Below are positions 46,396 through 56,645 of a DNA stretch of 64,000 nucleotides, in pieces. The notes beneath the pieces are model-generated. The model did not search any database. It saw nothing but the letters and a program-made list of their open reading frames with translations, and was not told the origin of the DNA. The DNA comes from JBBECJ01 sp963763325. GTDB taxonomy: Bacteria; Chloroflexota; Chloroflexia; Thermomicrobiales; CFX8. Where the stretch lies: the NCBI GenBank assembly GCA_963763325.1, contig CAVXOL010000002.1, forward strand, positions 210,225-274,224. Direction: 5' to 3'. Position 1 is the first letter of the stretch. Every line of letters starts with the position of its first letter. The translations under genes were made by a program, and so were the position numbers.

Positions 46396-49122
46396 ATGGA
46401 AACGAATCCGGTCCGCGAACGCCTGCAAAGCGTGCGTGACAATGGTGTGCCCTGGAAGCGCTGGGGACCATACCTCTCCGAGCGCCAATGGGGCACCGTC
46501 CGTGAGGACTACTCGGAGAACGGAGACGCCTGGAGCTACTTCCCGCATGACCATGCCCGTTCGCGTGCGTACCGCTGGGGCGAGGATGGCCTGCTCGGCA
46601 TCTCCGACGACAAACAGCGAATCTGCTTCGCACTTGCGCTTTGGAACGGGGCCGATCCAATTCTCAAGGAGCGACTGTTCGGGGTGACTGGTCCCGAGGG
46701 AAATCACGGCGAGGATGTCAAGGAGTATTACTACTACCTTGATGCGACCCCGACGAACGATTATCTGAAGGGCCTCTACAAATACCCTCAGGCAGAATAT
46801 CCATATCTCGATCTGCTCGAAACCAATCAAGGTCGCTCACGCGACGAGATGGAGTACGAGCTGATCGATACCGGCATCTTCAATACGAATCGCTACTTCG
46901 ATGTCGTTGTCGAGTACGCCAAGACATCTCCCGAGGACATCGCCATCCGCATCACGGCCCACAATCGCGGGCCGGACACGGCGACGCTGCACCTGATGCC
47001 AACGCTCTGGTTCCGGAACACCTGGTCGTGGAGTGACAATGCCGAGCGGCCACAGCTCCAGGCAGGCAACGCCGTTGGCGACATCTCGATGGTCGCCGTG
47101 ACGCACCCCGAGCTGGGAAAGCGCTGGCTCTACTGTGACGGCTCGCCGGAACTCCTCTTCACCGAGAATGAGTCCAACGCTGAGCGGCTCTGGGGAGTGC
47201 CCAACCCCACGCCATACGTGAAGGATGGAATCAACAACGCGGTCGTTCACGGCCAACTCGACGCTGTCAACCCCGCGAAGACCGGCACGAAGGTCACGGC
47301 CAGGTACACGGTCGCCATCCCAGGTGGGGACCATGCTCAGATACATTTGCGCCTGAGCGACATCGGACCGGCCCTGGCTGGCGACCCGTTCGATGGTGTT
47401 GATGCCTTATTCACGCGCCGTCTGGACGAGGCCGATGCGTTCTATGCAGAGCCTGACCCCGCCGGGGGCAAGCGCCGACGAGGCGAATGTGATGCGTCAG
47501 GCGTTGTCCGGCATGCTCTGGACGAAGCAGTACTACGGCTTCGACCTGGCCACCTGGCTGGAGGAGCACGACGCCTCGCCGCTCAGCCCCGCCCCCCGCC
47601 AGACTCGCAACCGCGAGTGGTTCCACATGTTCAATGACGACATCATCTCGATGCCGGACAAGTGGGAATACCCCTGGTACGCCGCCTGGGACCTGGCATT
47701 CCACACGGTCCCGCTCGTGATGGTCGACCCGGACTTCGCCAAGGAGCAACTCGATCTGTTGCTTCGCGAACTCTACCTGCACCCGAACGGTCAGGTGCCC
47801 GCCTACGAGTGGAACTTCAGCGATGTCAATCCGCCGGTCCATGCCTGGGCGACGATGTTCATCTACCTGATGGAACAGCGCTCGCGCGGTCAGGGCGACT
47901 TCGACTTCCTGCGAAGCTCATTCCATAAGCTGCTGATGAACTTCACCTGGTGGGTCAACCGCAAAGACCCGGCTGGTCGCAACGTCTTCGAAGGCGGGTT
48001 TCTCGGACTCGACAACATCGGCGTCTTCGACCGCAGCGCCCCGCTACCAACTGGCGGGCATCTCGAGCAGGCCGACGGCACCGCCTGGATGGCGTTCTAC
48101 AGCCAGTGCATGCTCGACATCGCGCTCGAGCTCGCCACGCACGACCCACTCTATGAAGACTATGCGCTCAAGTTCATCGAGCACTTCTTCTGGATCGCCG
48201 CCGCGATGGACCGCATCGGCGATCAGCAAGACGAGATGTGGGACGAAACCGACGGCTTCTTTTATGACGTCTTGCGGCTGCCAGACGGCCGTGCCACACG
48301 CATCAAGGTTCGCTCGATGGTGGGCCTCCTGCCGCTCTGTGCCGCAACGCTGATTCCTGGCTCGACAATCGACCGGTTTCCGGCACTGATGGAACGCGTC
48401 AGAGCACTTCCTGGATCGGCATCCGGAACTCCGCAAGGTCGTTTCGGCGCCACTCCAACCCGGTGCTGATGGACGACGGATCATGACGGCGCTGGACGAG
48501 GGCAAGTTGCGCCGCGTCCTGACCTGCATGCTGGACGAGGACGAATTCTTCAGCCCGTACGGGATTCGCGCGATCTCGCGCTCATCATCTGGACCATCCA
48601 TTCATCGTCAACATCCACGGCCAGGAATACCGGGTCGACTACTGGCCGGCGGAGTCACATAACGCCATGTTCGGCGGGAATTCGAACTGGCGTGGGCCAA
48701 TCTGGTTCCCGGTCAACGCGTTGATCTACCGTGCGCTGCTCCAGTATTACGGCTTCTACGGTGACGCGTTCCGCATCGAATGCCCAACGGGCTCCGGCAA
48801 CGAGATGACGTTGTTTGAAGTCGCCAACGAGTTAGCGCGACGCCTGTCTTCCATCTTCCTGCGCAATGAGGATGGGCAGCGGCCGGTCTTTGGCGGGGCA
48901 GAGATGTTCCAGAACGACCCGCACTGGCGTGATCATCTTCTGTTCTATGAGTACTTCCACGGAGACAACGGGGCCGGCCTCGGCGCCAGCCACCAGACCG
49001 GATGGACGGGTCTCGTGGCTCCGCTGATCCTGCTTCAACATGCGGCCCGATCGGAAGATATCGCGGCGACTGGCCGGCTAGGCCGCGCCGTTCAACCTGA
49101 ACCAGCTGGCGGTCCTCGATAG
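46396..49122 (+). pseudogene. GH63/MGH1-like glycoside hydrolase, about five frameshifts
   Basis: Stitched length about 890 residues. ATG 46396 follows AAGGAGG. The N-terminal 350 residues (WGPYLSERQWGTVREDYSENGDAWSYFPHDHARSRAYRWGEDG) are the all-beta part. The (alpha/alpha)6 barrel follows with WTKQYYGFDLATWL, WEYPWYAAWDLAFHTVPL and, near the end, MFGGNSNWRGPIWFPVNALIYRAL. These phrases are typical of GH63-like and MGH1-like glucosidases acting on alpha-glucosides or glycerate glycosides. The frame changes near 47464 (extra G in GCCGGGGG), 48418, 48465, 48478 and 48585. Sequence on both sides stays well conserved, so errors are likely. Confidence 0.75.
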
Positions 49123-49218
49123 GACGGTGCGTAGGCGTTCCGGCGACGGGACGCCACGCAAATACTGCCATCAACACCCGAAGGGAGTGGACGATGTCAT
49201 CCGCAGCGTGCGGCCACC

Positions 49219-50694
49219 ATGACGTGGCCGCCTAATCCCCTCATCTATGAGATCAACACCTTCGTCTGGCTTCGATCGCTCAGTGACGAGCTGGGGAAAC
49301 CGGTGACACTCGACTCGGTGCCAGACCACGTCTGGGACGAGCTCGCCGACATCGGGATGGACGCGGTCTGGCTGATGGGGGTCTGGGAGCGTAGCCCGGC
49401 TGGACGTGTGATCGCGCTCCAGAACGCAAACTTCCAGCAGGCGTTCACAGAGGCGCTGCCCGGCTATGTCGCTGAAGACGTCGCCGGATCGCCATACTGT
49501 GTGCGCCGCTATCAGGTCGACCCGGCGCTCGGCGGCCCCAAAGGCTTGAAGAAGGCGCGCAAGGCACTCGCGAAACGTGGCTTGCGTCTGATCCTCGACT
49601 ATGTCCCGAACCACGTCGCGCCTGATCATCCCTGGACCGAATCCAACCCTGAATTCTTCATCCGCGGCAGTGACGCCGACCTCGCGCAAGACCCCGCGAG
49701 CTACGTGCGTGTGGGCAACGCGGTCCTCGCGTGCGGCCGCGACCCGTACTTTCCGGCCTGGCCGGACGTCGTCCAACTCAATGCCTTCGAGGCGCAATTG
49801 CGACAGGCGACGATATCGACCCTGCGCGAGATCGCGTCCCAATGCGACGGCGTACGCTGTGACATGGCGATGCTAATGCTGAATTCGGTGTTTGCCGACA
49901 CCTGGGGGGCACGCGCCGGCAACAGGCCGGAGCACGACTTCTGGCGCGAGGTTATCCCCGCTGTCAAGGATGGCGGGGCCGAGTTCCGCTTCATCGCGGA
50001 GGCCTACTGGGATCTTGAGTGGGAGCTACAACAGCAGGGATTCGACTACTGTTACGACAAGCTTCTGTATGACCGGCTCGTTCACGATGGCGCTGCGGCC
50101 ATCCGTGGGCACCTGAACGCGGACATGGCATATCAGCACAAGCTGCTGCGCTTCATCGAGAATCACGATGAACCGCGCGCGGCGGCGACCTTTGCTCCCG
50201 GTCAGCTTGAGGCGGCGACCGTCGTCGCCACGACCTTGCCGGGAGCCAGTCTCATCTACGACGGCCAACGTGACGCGCGTCGCGTCCGCCTGCCGGTCCT
50301 GCTCGGTCGCCAACCGGAAGAGACGGCCGATGCCGCGTTCCGCGAATTTGCGGATCAGTTGCTCCATGCAATACAGGCCGGAGGGATACGGACCGGAGAC
50401 TGGCGCCTCTGTGCGACGAGTGGATGGCCGGACAATCAGCGTCACAACCAACTCCTGACGTGGTGCTGGCAGGACCAGTCGCGACGCTCGCTGATCGTCG
50501 TGAACTATGCGGCTGATCCGGCTCAGGGCCATGTGCACCTGCCCTGGGATGATGTGTCCGGTCACCGCTGGACGTTCACCGACCTCATGAGTGGCGCAGT
50601 CTATGAGCGAGACGGCCAGGAACTCGCCAGTGAGGGACTCTATGTGGAGTTAGGGGGCTGGAGCAACCACGTCCTGCAAGTATCGACAGAGTAA
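49219..50694 (+). CDS. Alpha-amylase family (GH13) glycosidase
   Basis: 491 residues. Typical GH13 regions are seen: region I as DYVPNHVAPDHP, region II as CDGVRCDMAMLM (nucleophile Asp near residue 218), region III as RFIAEAYWDLEW (acid Glu near 259) and region IV as FIENHDEPRA. The short barrel with a YDKLLYDRL insert resembles enzymes of the maltosyl/trehalose-processing group. A C-terminal beta domain is present (LSEGLYVELGGW...). An ATG at 49194 has a better ribosome binding site (AAGGGAG) but is one base out of frame, so the true start may be upstream. It probably works with the preceding glycosidase on the same sugar. Confidence 0.88.
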   Translation: MTWPPNPLIYEINTFVWLRSLSDELGKPVTLDSVPDHVWDELADIGMDAVWLMGVWERSPAGRVIALQNANFQQAFTEALPGYVAEDVAGSPYCVRRYQVDPALGGPKGLKKARKALAKRGLRLILDYVPNHVAPDHPWTESNPEFFIRGSDADLAQDPASYVRVGNAVLACGRDPYFPAWPDVVQLNAFEAQLRQATISTLREIASQCDGVRCDMAMLMLNSVFADTWGARAGNRPEHDFWREVIPAVKDGGAEFRFIAEAYWDLEWELQQQGFDYCYDKLLYDRLVHDGAAAIRGHLNADMAYQHKLLRFIENHDEPRAAATFAPGQLEAATVVATTLPGASLIYDGQRDARRVRLPVLLGRQPEETADAAFREFADQLLHAIQAGGIRTGDWRLCATSGWPDNQRHNQLLTWCWQDQSRRSLIVVNYAADPAQGHVHLPWDDVSGHRWTFTDLMSGAVYERDGQELASEGLYVELGGWSNHVLQVSTE

Positions 50695-50773
50695 ACGACG
50701 TCGCGAGCTGCTCACGGTCATGTGACGCAAGGCGCAACCTGGCGCAGCCGGTCGGGAATCAGGAGAACGACGG

Positions 50774-50974
50774 ATGAAGATCGCCAAGTTCGCGCGGCGG
50801 AATGCCGTCGATGAGACAGACCTGCAAGAGGCCGGCTTCACTGTGGAAGAGATCGTCGTGTTGGCACGGTTGCGCCAAAACTATCCAGTACTGGGAGAAC
50901 TCGTGTCGCGACGCGAACTCCAACGGCTTGAGTTCATCAAGTGGTGTTATGTGACTGGCCGGATTCATGACTGA
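50774..50974 (+). CDS. Small soluble protein (66 residues)
   Basis: ATG 50774 lies nine bases after AGGAG. The sequence is helical and charged: KFARRNAVDETDLQEAGFTVEEIVVLARLRQNYPVLGELVSRRELQRLEFIKWCY. It has the feel of a conserved short protein found near stress genes in Chloroflexi, but I cannot name a family. It is 80 bases downstream of the GH13 gene and may be cotranscribed. Confidence 0.6.
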   Translation: MKIAKFARRNAVDETDLQEAGFTVEEIVVLARLRQNYPVLGELVSRRELQRLEFIKWCYVTGRIHD

Positions 50975-50998
50975 TGCAGCCAACCACAGATGGTTGAC

Positions 50999-51769
50999 TC
51001 AGTGATCGATCGCGATGCTCTCGCCCGGCTGGATGATTCGGACCTCGACGGATGGCGCGCTCGTCTGGGCCAGTCGCGCGAATTCGAGCGGTGGGTTCAC
51101 GAGAAAGCCTTTGTCACGTATCGCCGTTCCATACGGGTGCAGCGTCCCCCAGTGAATCGGAATCGCCACACGGGGGCGCAACAGCCCTAATGCCTCGGCC
51201 GCTCGCGCGGGATTGAGGTGGCCAGTCCCAAGCGATCGGCCCCAACCCCAGACCGGAATGAGCACGATGTCAAGGTCAACGTTGAGAGAGCCCATCTCAT
51301 CAAAGAGATCGGTGTCGCCGGCGAAGTAGATCGTCTGTGAGCCGCGAAGGAGAAAGCCAATCGCTTCCGCCGTCGGCCCAAACGGAAATCGGCGCCCGGA
51401 ATGGCGGGCTGGGATCGCTGTCACGCCAACCTGCTCGACGTAGACCTCGGCGCCAACCGGCAACTCCTGGACGTTTGTGAAACCACGCCGCGACAGCCAC
51501 GCGCCGGCTCCGACGGGGACAAACAAAGGGATGTGCTTGCCAAGACGCCGGAGCGTCGGCAGGTCGAAGTGATCGAGATGCAAGTGTGAGATGAGGATAG
51601 CGTCGAGGGACGCCGGCCAGTCCTCATCGAGCACCGGCGACCGGCGTCGCAGGTGGGCGGTCCTGCCACGTAGCATTGGGTCTGTCAGGATCGACGTTTC
51701 CCCCATCGTAATCAGAACGGTCGAATGACCGAACCAGGTGATCCGCGTTGCCGCCGACTGGTCGCTCAC
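50999..51769 (-). CDS. MBL-fold metallo-hydrolase (UlaG/NAPE-PLD-like)
   Basis: 256 residues. The metal site HLHLDHFD at 62-69 (His62, His64, Asp66, His67) and later His residues (ARHSGRRFPFG near 120, FAGDTDLFDEM near 150, PIHWGTLHPYG near 210) match the UPF0173/UlaG branch. An early phrase WFGHSTVLITMGETSILTDPML is typical. Such enzymes hydrolyse phosphodiester or lactone bonds using two metals; substrate unknown. Its C-terminus overlaps a plus-strand open frame that I reject. It is convergent with the small protein at 50774. Confidence 0.88.
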   Translation of the reverse strand: MSDQSAATRITWFGHSTVLITMGETSILTDPMLRGRTAHLRRRSPVLDEDWPASLDAILISHLHLDHFDLPTLRRLGKHIPLFVPVGAGAWLSRRGFTNVQELPVGAEVYVEQVGVTAIPARHSGRRFPFGPTAEAIGFLLRGSQTIYFAGDTDLFDEMGSLNVDLDIVLIPVWGWGRSLGTGHLNPARAAEALGLLRPRVAIPIHWGTLHPYGTAIRDKGFLVNPPLEFARLAQTSAPSVEVRIIQPGESIAIDH

Positions 51770-52164
51770 GCGGTGGCCAGCTTCCTAGCCGAAGCCTTCG
51801 GCGGGATGTTGAGCGTCTGATTCGTGGCGCTGTAACAAGGAGCGCCCATCAAACGTTAATCGACAGCGACATGCAACGTATCAACCACAACGGTGCAAAT
51901 TCCGGTCGTATGCGATCGGTGATGTCGTCCATCGTGTGTCACACCGCCCTGATGACCCGATTGACAGTCGCTCGCACACGACTTTCGTCAATCTACGACC
52001 CCGTCTAACACCCTTGGGGTTCTTCTCACCTGTGAATTCAAGGTCGTACGATGGGCCGAAGCCCCGAGAACCGAGGCCGCAGAGCCACCACCTGCGCTTA
52101 CCAGGTGGCCGCAGTGACGGAAACGGTTGCCAATTCGCCGGGCAGATGCCTTTCGAAAGGTGGA
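51770..52164. other. Intergenic stretch
   Basis: About 395 bases between divergent genes. I found no supported gene; several plus-strand frames are Arg-rich. It should contain the promoters for the MBL hydrolase and the following membrane protein. Confidence 0.4.
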
Positions 52165-52170
52165 ATGTCG

Positions 52171-53343
52171 ATGTCGGACGGGCTGATCTTCGTGATCGTC
52201 GTTCTCGCGCGGTTCCTGATCCCACTCGGCATCCCGCGCTTCCCGCTGCCCAGCATCATCGTGGCCATGATCCTCGATGCCGCCGACCAGACGATCTTTC
52301 AGCAATCTACCGACTTGAACCTGGATGGCTATCAGTCCTACGACAAGGCGCTGGATATCTACTACCTGGCAATCGCCTACATCTCGACGCTGCGCAACTG
52401 GACCAATGTCTCCGGCTATGCCGCTGCCCGGTTCCTGTGGTACTACCGCCTCGTCGGTGTCACGGCGTTCGAGTTGACACAATGGAGACCGCTGCTGCTG
52501 ATCTTCCCGAACACCTTCGAGTATTTCTTCGACTGGTTCGAAGCGGTTCGAACGAAATGGAATCCGATTCGGCTGACCAGCCGGCACATATCGGTGCGGC
52601 GGCCTTCATCTGGATCTTCATCAAACTGCCACAGGAGTACTGGATCCATATCGCGCAATTGGATACAACCGACTTGATCAAGGAAGACATCCTCGGCGTA
52701 CCGTCTGACACGCCGTGGGGCGAGGCACTCAGCGAGAACCTGTGGGTCTTCCCGGTCCTGCTGATCGTCGGAGTGGTACTGACGCTGATCGTGCGCCGAA
52801 TCTGGAAACGCCTGCCCGATCCAGACTGGAAGACATCATTCGACGTCGACACCAATCTCGAGCCGATCCCACCCGAACTGTTGAAAGCGCGATCACGAGC
52901 GCGCCGTCAGGCACGGGCTCATCGAGAAGGTGATCTGGTCGGGCTCGTGACCATCATCTTCGCGCAAATGCTGCCAGATATCGACGTCAGCATCATCGCG
53001 ATCATCGCCGGCGTGGCGTTTGTGTCGCCAGTCAACGCCTTCGTCAGTCACTGGTTCGCAACGCGTGGAACACAATGGCGTTCGCTCGCGACCGAGTTCG
53101 CGGCGATGGCCTTCTGTCAATCTGGTTGCGGCGCTCATCTATCTCTGGCTGCTGCCGAGTGACTCGGATAACACCGATATCGCCGCGCCGATCTTCTTCA
53201 CGCTGCTGCTGACCCTGATCGTGACCCTCTACGACCGCTACCGCCCGATGCACGATGCCAGGATGATGATGGCGGCAGACCCAGCCACAAAGCCGCTCCC
53301 AGCCGACGGAGAGCTGCAGCCGGAGGGATCGACCGCGTCATGA
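52171..53343 (+). pseudogene. Hypothetical membrane protein, two frameshifts
   Basis: Stitched length about 390 residues. ATG 52171 (a second ATG at 52165 is possible) lies about seven bases after AAAGGTGG. The first part has helices and a loop DLNLDGYQSYDKALDIYYLAIAYISTLRNW. The frame shifts near 52592 by an apparent one-base deletion and continues AAAFIWIFIKLPQEYWIH, then a soluble part with KARSRARRQARAHREGD. It shifts again near 53118 (extra T) into NLVAALIYLWLLPSD and a final helix. No family is recognised. Sense on both sides of each break argues that the gene was recently whole. Confidence 0.55.
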
Positions 53344-53716
53344 ATCGCTCGTCCTGCCCTCCTCCCGTCGCCAGCAGCAGAAATCCATCCCACACGGCGA
53401 GCGATCGATCTTTCCGTCAGTGAAGTTCGTTACATTCCTTCCACCGACACCGTCAGACAGCTGGCCGGGGTTGATCGTGCCAGAGACCCCCGTAAGCCCT
53501 GATCAATCAGATGGGCGACCTCCGTGTGCCGCTCAACCGCCAGCTTGACTGCTATCTCATAGTTGATCAACGCGTGATCGTCCATCTCATCCCCGATCCT
53601 TCACTCCTCTTCCCGCGCAAGCCACCCGCCCGGCGACTCGACGATCGAATCAACATGGTGGATCGCGTAGTACGGAATGGCCGGACGGTACGTGTCGAAG
53701 ACGCGGTGATGTTCCC
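53344..53716. other. Intergenic stretch between convergent genes
   Basis: About 370 bases. An open plus-strand frame at 53511-53720 overlaps the end of the next gene and has no ribosome binding site; I do not accept it. No strong hairpin was found. Confidence 0.4.
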
Positions 53717-54679
53717 TTAGACACGTTCGATTCCCGACGCCCGAACACCGAGCGTGGCCATCACACCGGAGAACGCCTCGACGCTCTGGATCGTGTTCGG
53801 CACGAGGTAGGCCTGGATGTGGCTGATTCCTTCGTCCGCGAATGCCTGCAATGATGCCGCGATCGCTTCCGGGGAGCCGGTAATCGGCTCGGCAGCGTCC
53901 GGTTTCATGCTCGGGCCAATCTCGCGCTTGCCGGTCATGTCGATCATGACCGAGACGCTGCGTTCGAGCGTGGCCGGATCGCGCCCGACCTCAGCGCAGG
54001 CGGCATCGACCTGGTCGCGCATCGGTGGGACCTGGTCGGCATTGCTGCGGCTGCCAGAGAGCCACGCGTTCCAGATATCGACGTGCGGCAGGGTGATCCG
54101 CAGCATCCGCTCGCCCCGCGACCCGATCATCAGCGGCGGGCCGCTGGGGCGCGGTCCACGCGGGCGCAGCTCACACTCGCGCGCCGAGTAGTACGTGCCG
54201 TCGAAATCAACCGCGCCATCACGCAGCAGGCTCCGGATGATCGTGAAGGCTTCCTCGAAGCGGCTGGCACGGTGGTCGTGCGGAAAGCCGAACGCCCGGT
54301 ACTCAGCCTCATGGTAGCCGGCTCCGAGGCCGAGGATGACCCGCCCACCTGAGATCTCATCGACCGTATCGACGATCTTGGCCAGCAGCGCCGGGTTGCG
54401 AAACGAGGTCGGCGTCACCAGCGAGCCAAGCTCGACCCGCCGCGTCACGGCCGCCAGCCCAGCCAGGATCGACCAGCACTCCCAGACCCCCTGCTGCTCC
54501 AGCGTCGTCATCTCGTCGCGGTAGATGAGGTGATCGACGAACCAGACCGAGTCGAAGCCCACCTCTTCGGCCAGCCGCGCCATCGCCGAGAGGTCGCTCC
54601 AGCGCGGCGTCTCCCCCGCCATGTCGTACTCGGCCTCCGGCAGAATGATCCCCAGCTTGAACGACCTTTCCCCCGCCAA
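53717..54679 (-). CDS. LLM-class flavin-dependent oxidoreductase
   Basis: 320 residues from a TTG at 54679, five bases after AGGAGG, which fixes the start. The TIM barrel of luciferase-like monooxygenases is clear: WSDLSAMARLAEEVGFDSVWFVDHLIY, VTRRVELGSLVTPTSFRNPALLAKIVDTVDEISGGRVILGLGAGYHEAEYRAFG and PLMIGSRGERMLRI. Members use FMN or, in actinobacteria and Chloroflexi, coenzyme F420. The GGR-GLG loop is typical of the F420 group. Substrate unknown. Confidence 0.9.
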   Translation of the reverse strand: MAGERSFKLGIILPEAEYDMAGETPRWSDLSAMARLAEEVGFDSVWFVDHLIYRDEMTTLEQQGVWECWSILAGLAAVTRRVELGSLVTPTSFRNPALLAKIVDTVDEISGGRVILGLGAGYHEAEYRAFGFPHDHRASRFEEAFTIIRSLLRDGAVDFDGTYYSARECELRPRGPRPSGPPLMIGSRGERMLRITLPHVDIWNAWLSGSRSNADQVPPMRDQVDAACAEVGRDPATLERSVSVMIDMTGKREIGPSMKPDAAEPITGSPEAIAASLQAFADEGISHIQAYLVPNTIQSVEAFSGVMATLGVRASGIERV

Positions 54680-54834
54680 TTTGCCCTCCTTATGTCACGC
54701 ATGACGGCCATTGATGGCACATCATCGCAGACTACTCCCAGCTGAAACATCCCCATGACGATGTGGCCATTGCGCCTGATTGTCACAGGGCGTATACGTA
54801 CATAGGAGAAACGCGTGCAATGAGGAGCGAACCG

Positions 54835-55131
54835 ATGCCGGGCCACGATCAGCGCGAGACAGACGCCGACGAGGGCGCCACCCAACTCGACCAGATGCGC
54901 GCCGCCGTCGCCGACGAGGTCGCCGACCTGCTGGCGCGCCTGCCCGATAACGCTGGTCTCCTTGAGCTGACGATGGCCGAAGGGATCGACCCTGCCGGCC
55001 TCGAACAGATCCTCGCCAGCCTGCCCGACACCGACGACCTCGCAACGCTGGCTGCCTCCCTCAACGACCCCGAAGCCCTCGCCCGCCTCCTCGCGGCGCG
55101 CGACGCCCAGCCACCGGACGAGACTGAGTAA
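54835..55131 (+). CDS. Small acidic protein (98 residues)
   Basis: ATG 54835 lies about seven bases after GAGGAG; ATG 54820 is an in-frame alternative with AGGAG 12 bases upstream. The protein is acidic and Leu/Ala-rich with helical repeats (ADEVADLLARLPD, LEQILASLPDTDDLATLAASLND). No family is recognised. It is divergent from the LLM gene and 180 bases before the aminotransferase. Confidence 0.5.
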   Translation: MPGHDQRETDADEGATQLDQMRAAVADEVADLLARLPDNAGLLELTMAEGIDPAGLEQILASLPDTDDLATLAASLNDPEALARLLAARDAQPPDETE

Positions 55132-55309
55132 GCGTCGACTGCTGGTCAGTTCTACCCACCACTGAATACGTAGATCCCCCACCAGAAATACGCAGTTCAC
55201 GGGATGCCGCGCGGACACCGCCAGCCTAGGCTAAGCGTGCTGGAGACAACGCTGTCTCCGCAGCGCGATCGATGTTCGATCGGCGTCTATCCGTGAAGGA
55301 GTCCGACAC

Positions 55310-56536
55310 ATGACGTTGACATCCAGAGTACTTCCCTATGCCCGCCGATCGGTTGCCATCGCCGAGTCGATGAGCGACCTGGCCCAGTTCCAGACCGACT
55401 CGACCTGGGCGCGCCGCCGCGAGGAGCCGGGGATCTCCGACTTCACCTTCGGCAACCCGCACGAGATGCCACTGGCCGGTCTCGTCAGCGCCCTGCAAGC
55501 CTGGAGTACGCCACTCAACAAAGACTGGTACGCCTACAAGGCCAGTGAGCAGGATTCGCGCGAGATCGCTGCCGCCGGTCTGCGGAACCGCACCGGTGTT
55601 CCGTTCCAGCCAGACGACCTGGCGATGACCAACGCCGGTATCTCGGCGCTGATGATCGCCATCCGCACCGTCGTCGATCCTGGTGACGAGGTGCTCTATT
55701 CGCAGCCGGCCTGGTTCCTCTACGACGGGATGATCGTCGATGCCGGCGCAACGCCGGTCCGCGTCGATGTCGATCCGGCCACGTTTGACCTCGACCTCGA
55801 CGCAATCGCCGCCGCGATCACACCGCGCACCCGCGTCCTGATCGTCAACTCGCCACACAACCCAACCGGCAAGGTCGTTCCGTCCACGACACTCGCGAAG
55901 CTGGCGACGATCCTTGAAGACGCCTCGGCCCGCAATGGCCGGACGATCTACCTGCTCTCCGACGAGCCGTACGCTAAGCTCGTCTTCGGCGGCGAGCGCG
56001 CGCCAAGCCCGTCCGAGCACTACGCCGAGACACTGGTCGCCTATTCGTATGGCAAACAGCTCCTCGCCCCCGGCCAGCGGATCGGCTTCCTCGCCATCTC
56101 GCCACGCTCGGCGGCCCGTAAGGAGCTTCAGCGCGCCGCCTTCGTCACCCAGATCGCGACCGGCTGGTCGTTCCCCAACGCGCTCATGCAGCACGCGCTG
56201 GCCGACCTCGAGCACCTCTCGATCGACCTCGACCACCTGCGCCGCAAGCGCGACCGGATGACGAACGCCCTCCGCGCGATCGGCTACAACGTCCACCTGC
56301 CGGACGGCACGTTCTATCTCTTCCCACAGGCGCCTATCGCCGACGACCGCGCCTTCACCGAGATCCTCGCGAAGCACGATGTCTTCGTCATGCCCGGCGG
56401 CTTTTTTGGCACACCCGGCTACTTCCGCATCTCCCTCACCGCCAGCGAGGAGATGATCGAACGCAGCCTCCCGATCTTCGCCGCCGCCTTCCACGAGGCG
56501 ACGGCGCGAGAGATGAGCGATGTGGCGGCTGGGTAG
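55310..56536 (+). CDS. PLP-dependent aminotransferase, class I/II
   Basis: 408 residues. The fold-type I enzyme has the cofactor lysine at residue 249 (SYGKQLLAPGQRIG), SPHNPTG near 182, LLSDEPYAKLV near 220 and a C-terminal ISLTAS. These are marks of class I/II aminotransferases (aspartate/alanine/kynurenine-type). The substrate cannot be read. ATG 55310 starts the gene. A dispersed palindromic repeat follows at 56538. Confidence 0.9.
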   Translation: MTLTSRVLPYARRSVAIAESMSDLAQFQTDSTWARRREEPGISDFTFGNPHEMPLAGLVSALQAWSTPLNKDWYAYKASEQDSREIAAAGLRNRTGVPFQPDDLAMTNAGISALMIAIRTVVDPGDEVLYSQPAWFLYDGMIVDAGATPVRVDVDPATFDLDLDAIAAAITPRTRVLIVNSPHNPTGKVVPSTTLAKLATILEDASARNGRTIYLLSDEPYAKLVFGGERAPSPSEHYAETLVAYSYGKQLLAPGQRIGFLAISPRSAARKELQRAAFVTQIATGWSFPNALMQHALADLEHLSIDLDHLRRKRDRMTNALRAIGYNVHLPDGTFYLFPQAPIADDRAFTEILAKHDVFVMPGGFFGTPGYFRISLTASEEMIERSLPIFAAAFHEATAREMSDVAAG

Positions 56537-56537
56537 A

Positions 56538-56607
56538 AACCTCACCCCCCCAACCCCCTCTCCGCGTCGGCCGGGTACCCTCTGGGTGGCGGGTTGGGGG
56601 TGAGGTT
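56538..56607 (+). repeat. GC-rich palindromic repeat, copy 1
   Basis: The ends AACCTCACCCCC and GGGGGTGAGGTT pair to form a long stem. The middle contains TACCCTCTGGGTGGCGG. A second copy in inverse orientation lies at 57462-57524. It is probably a REP-like element and may end transcription of the aminotransferase gene. Confidence 0.7.
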
Positions 56608-56645
56608 CGTCTCCGCCCAAAGATCTCAGAAAGGACCCACCACCA

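Noticed and set aside
50990..51190. Possible 66-codon gene on the plus strand
   Set aside because: It lies opposite the C-terminal part of the MBL-fold gene, which is well supported.
53511..53720. Possible 69-codon gene on the plus strand
   Set aside because: No ribosome binding site and it overlaps the end of the LLM oxidoreductase gene; composition is not convincing.
55226..56620. Open frame of 464 codons on the minus strand opposite the aminotransferase
   Set aside because: The plus strand carries a full aminotransferase with its active-site lysine; the minus frame is Gly/Arg/Asp/Val-rich shadow sequence.
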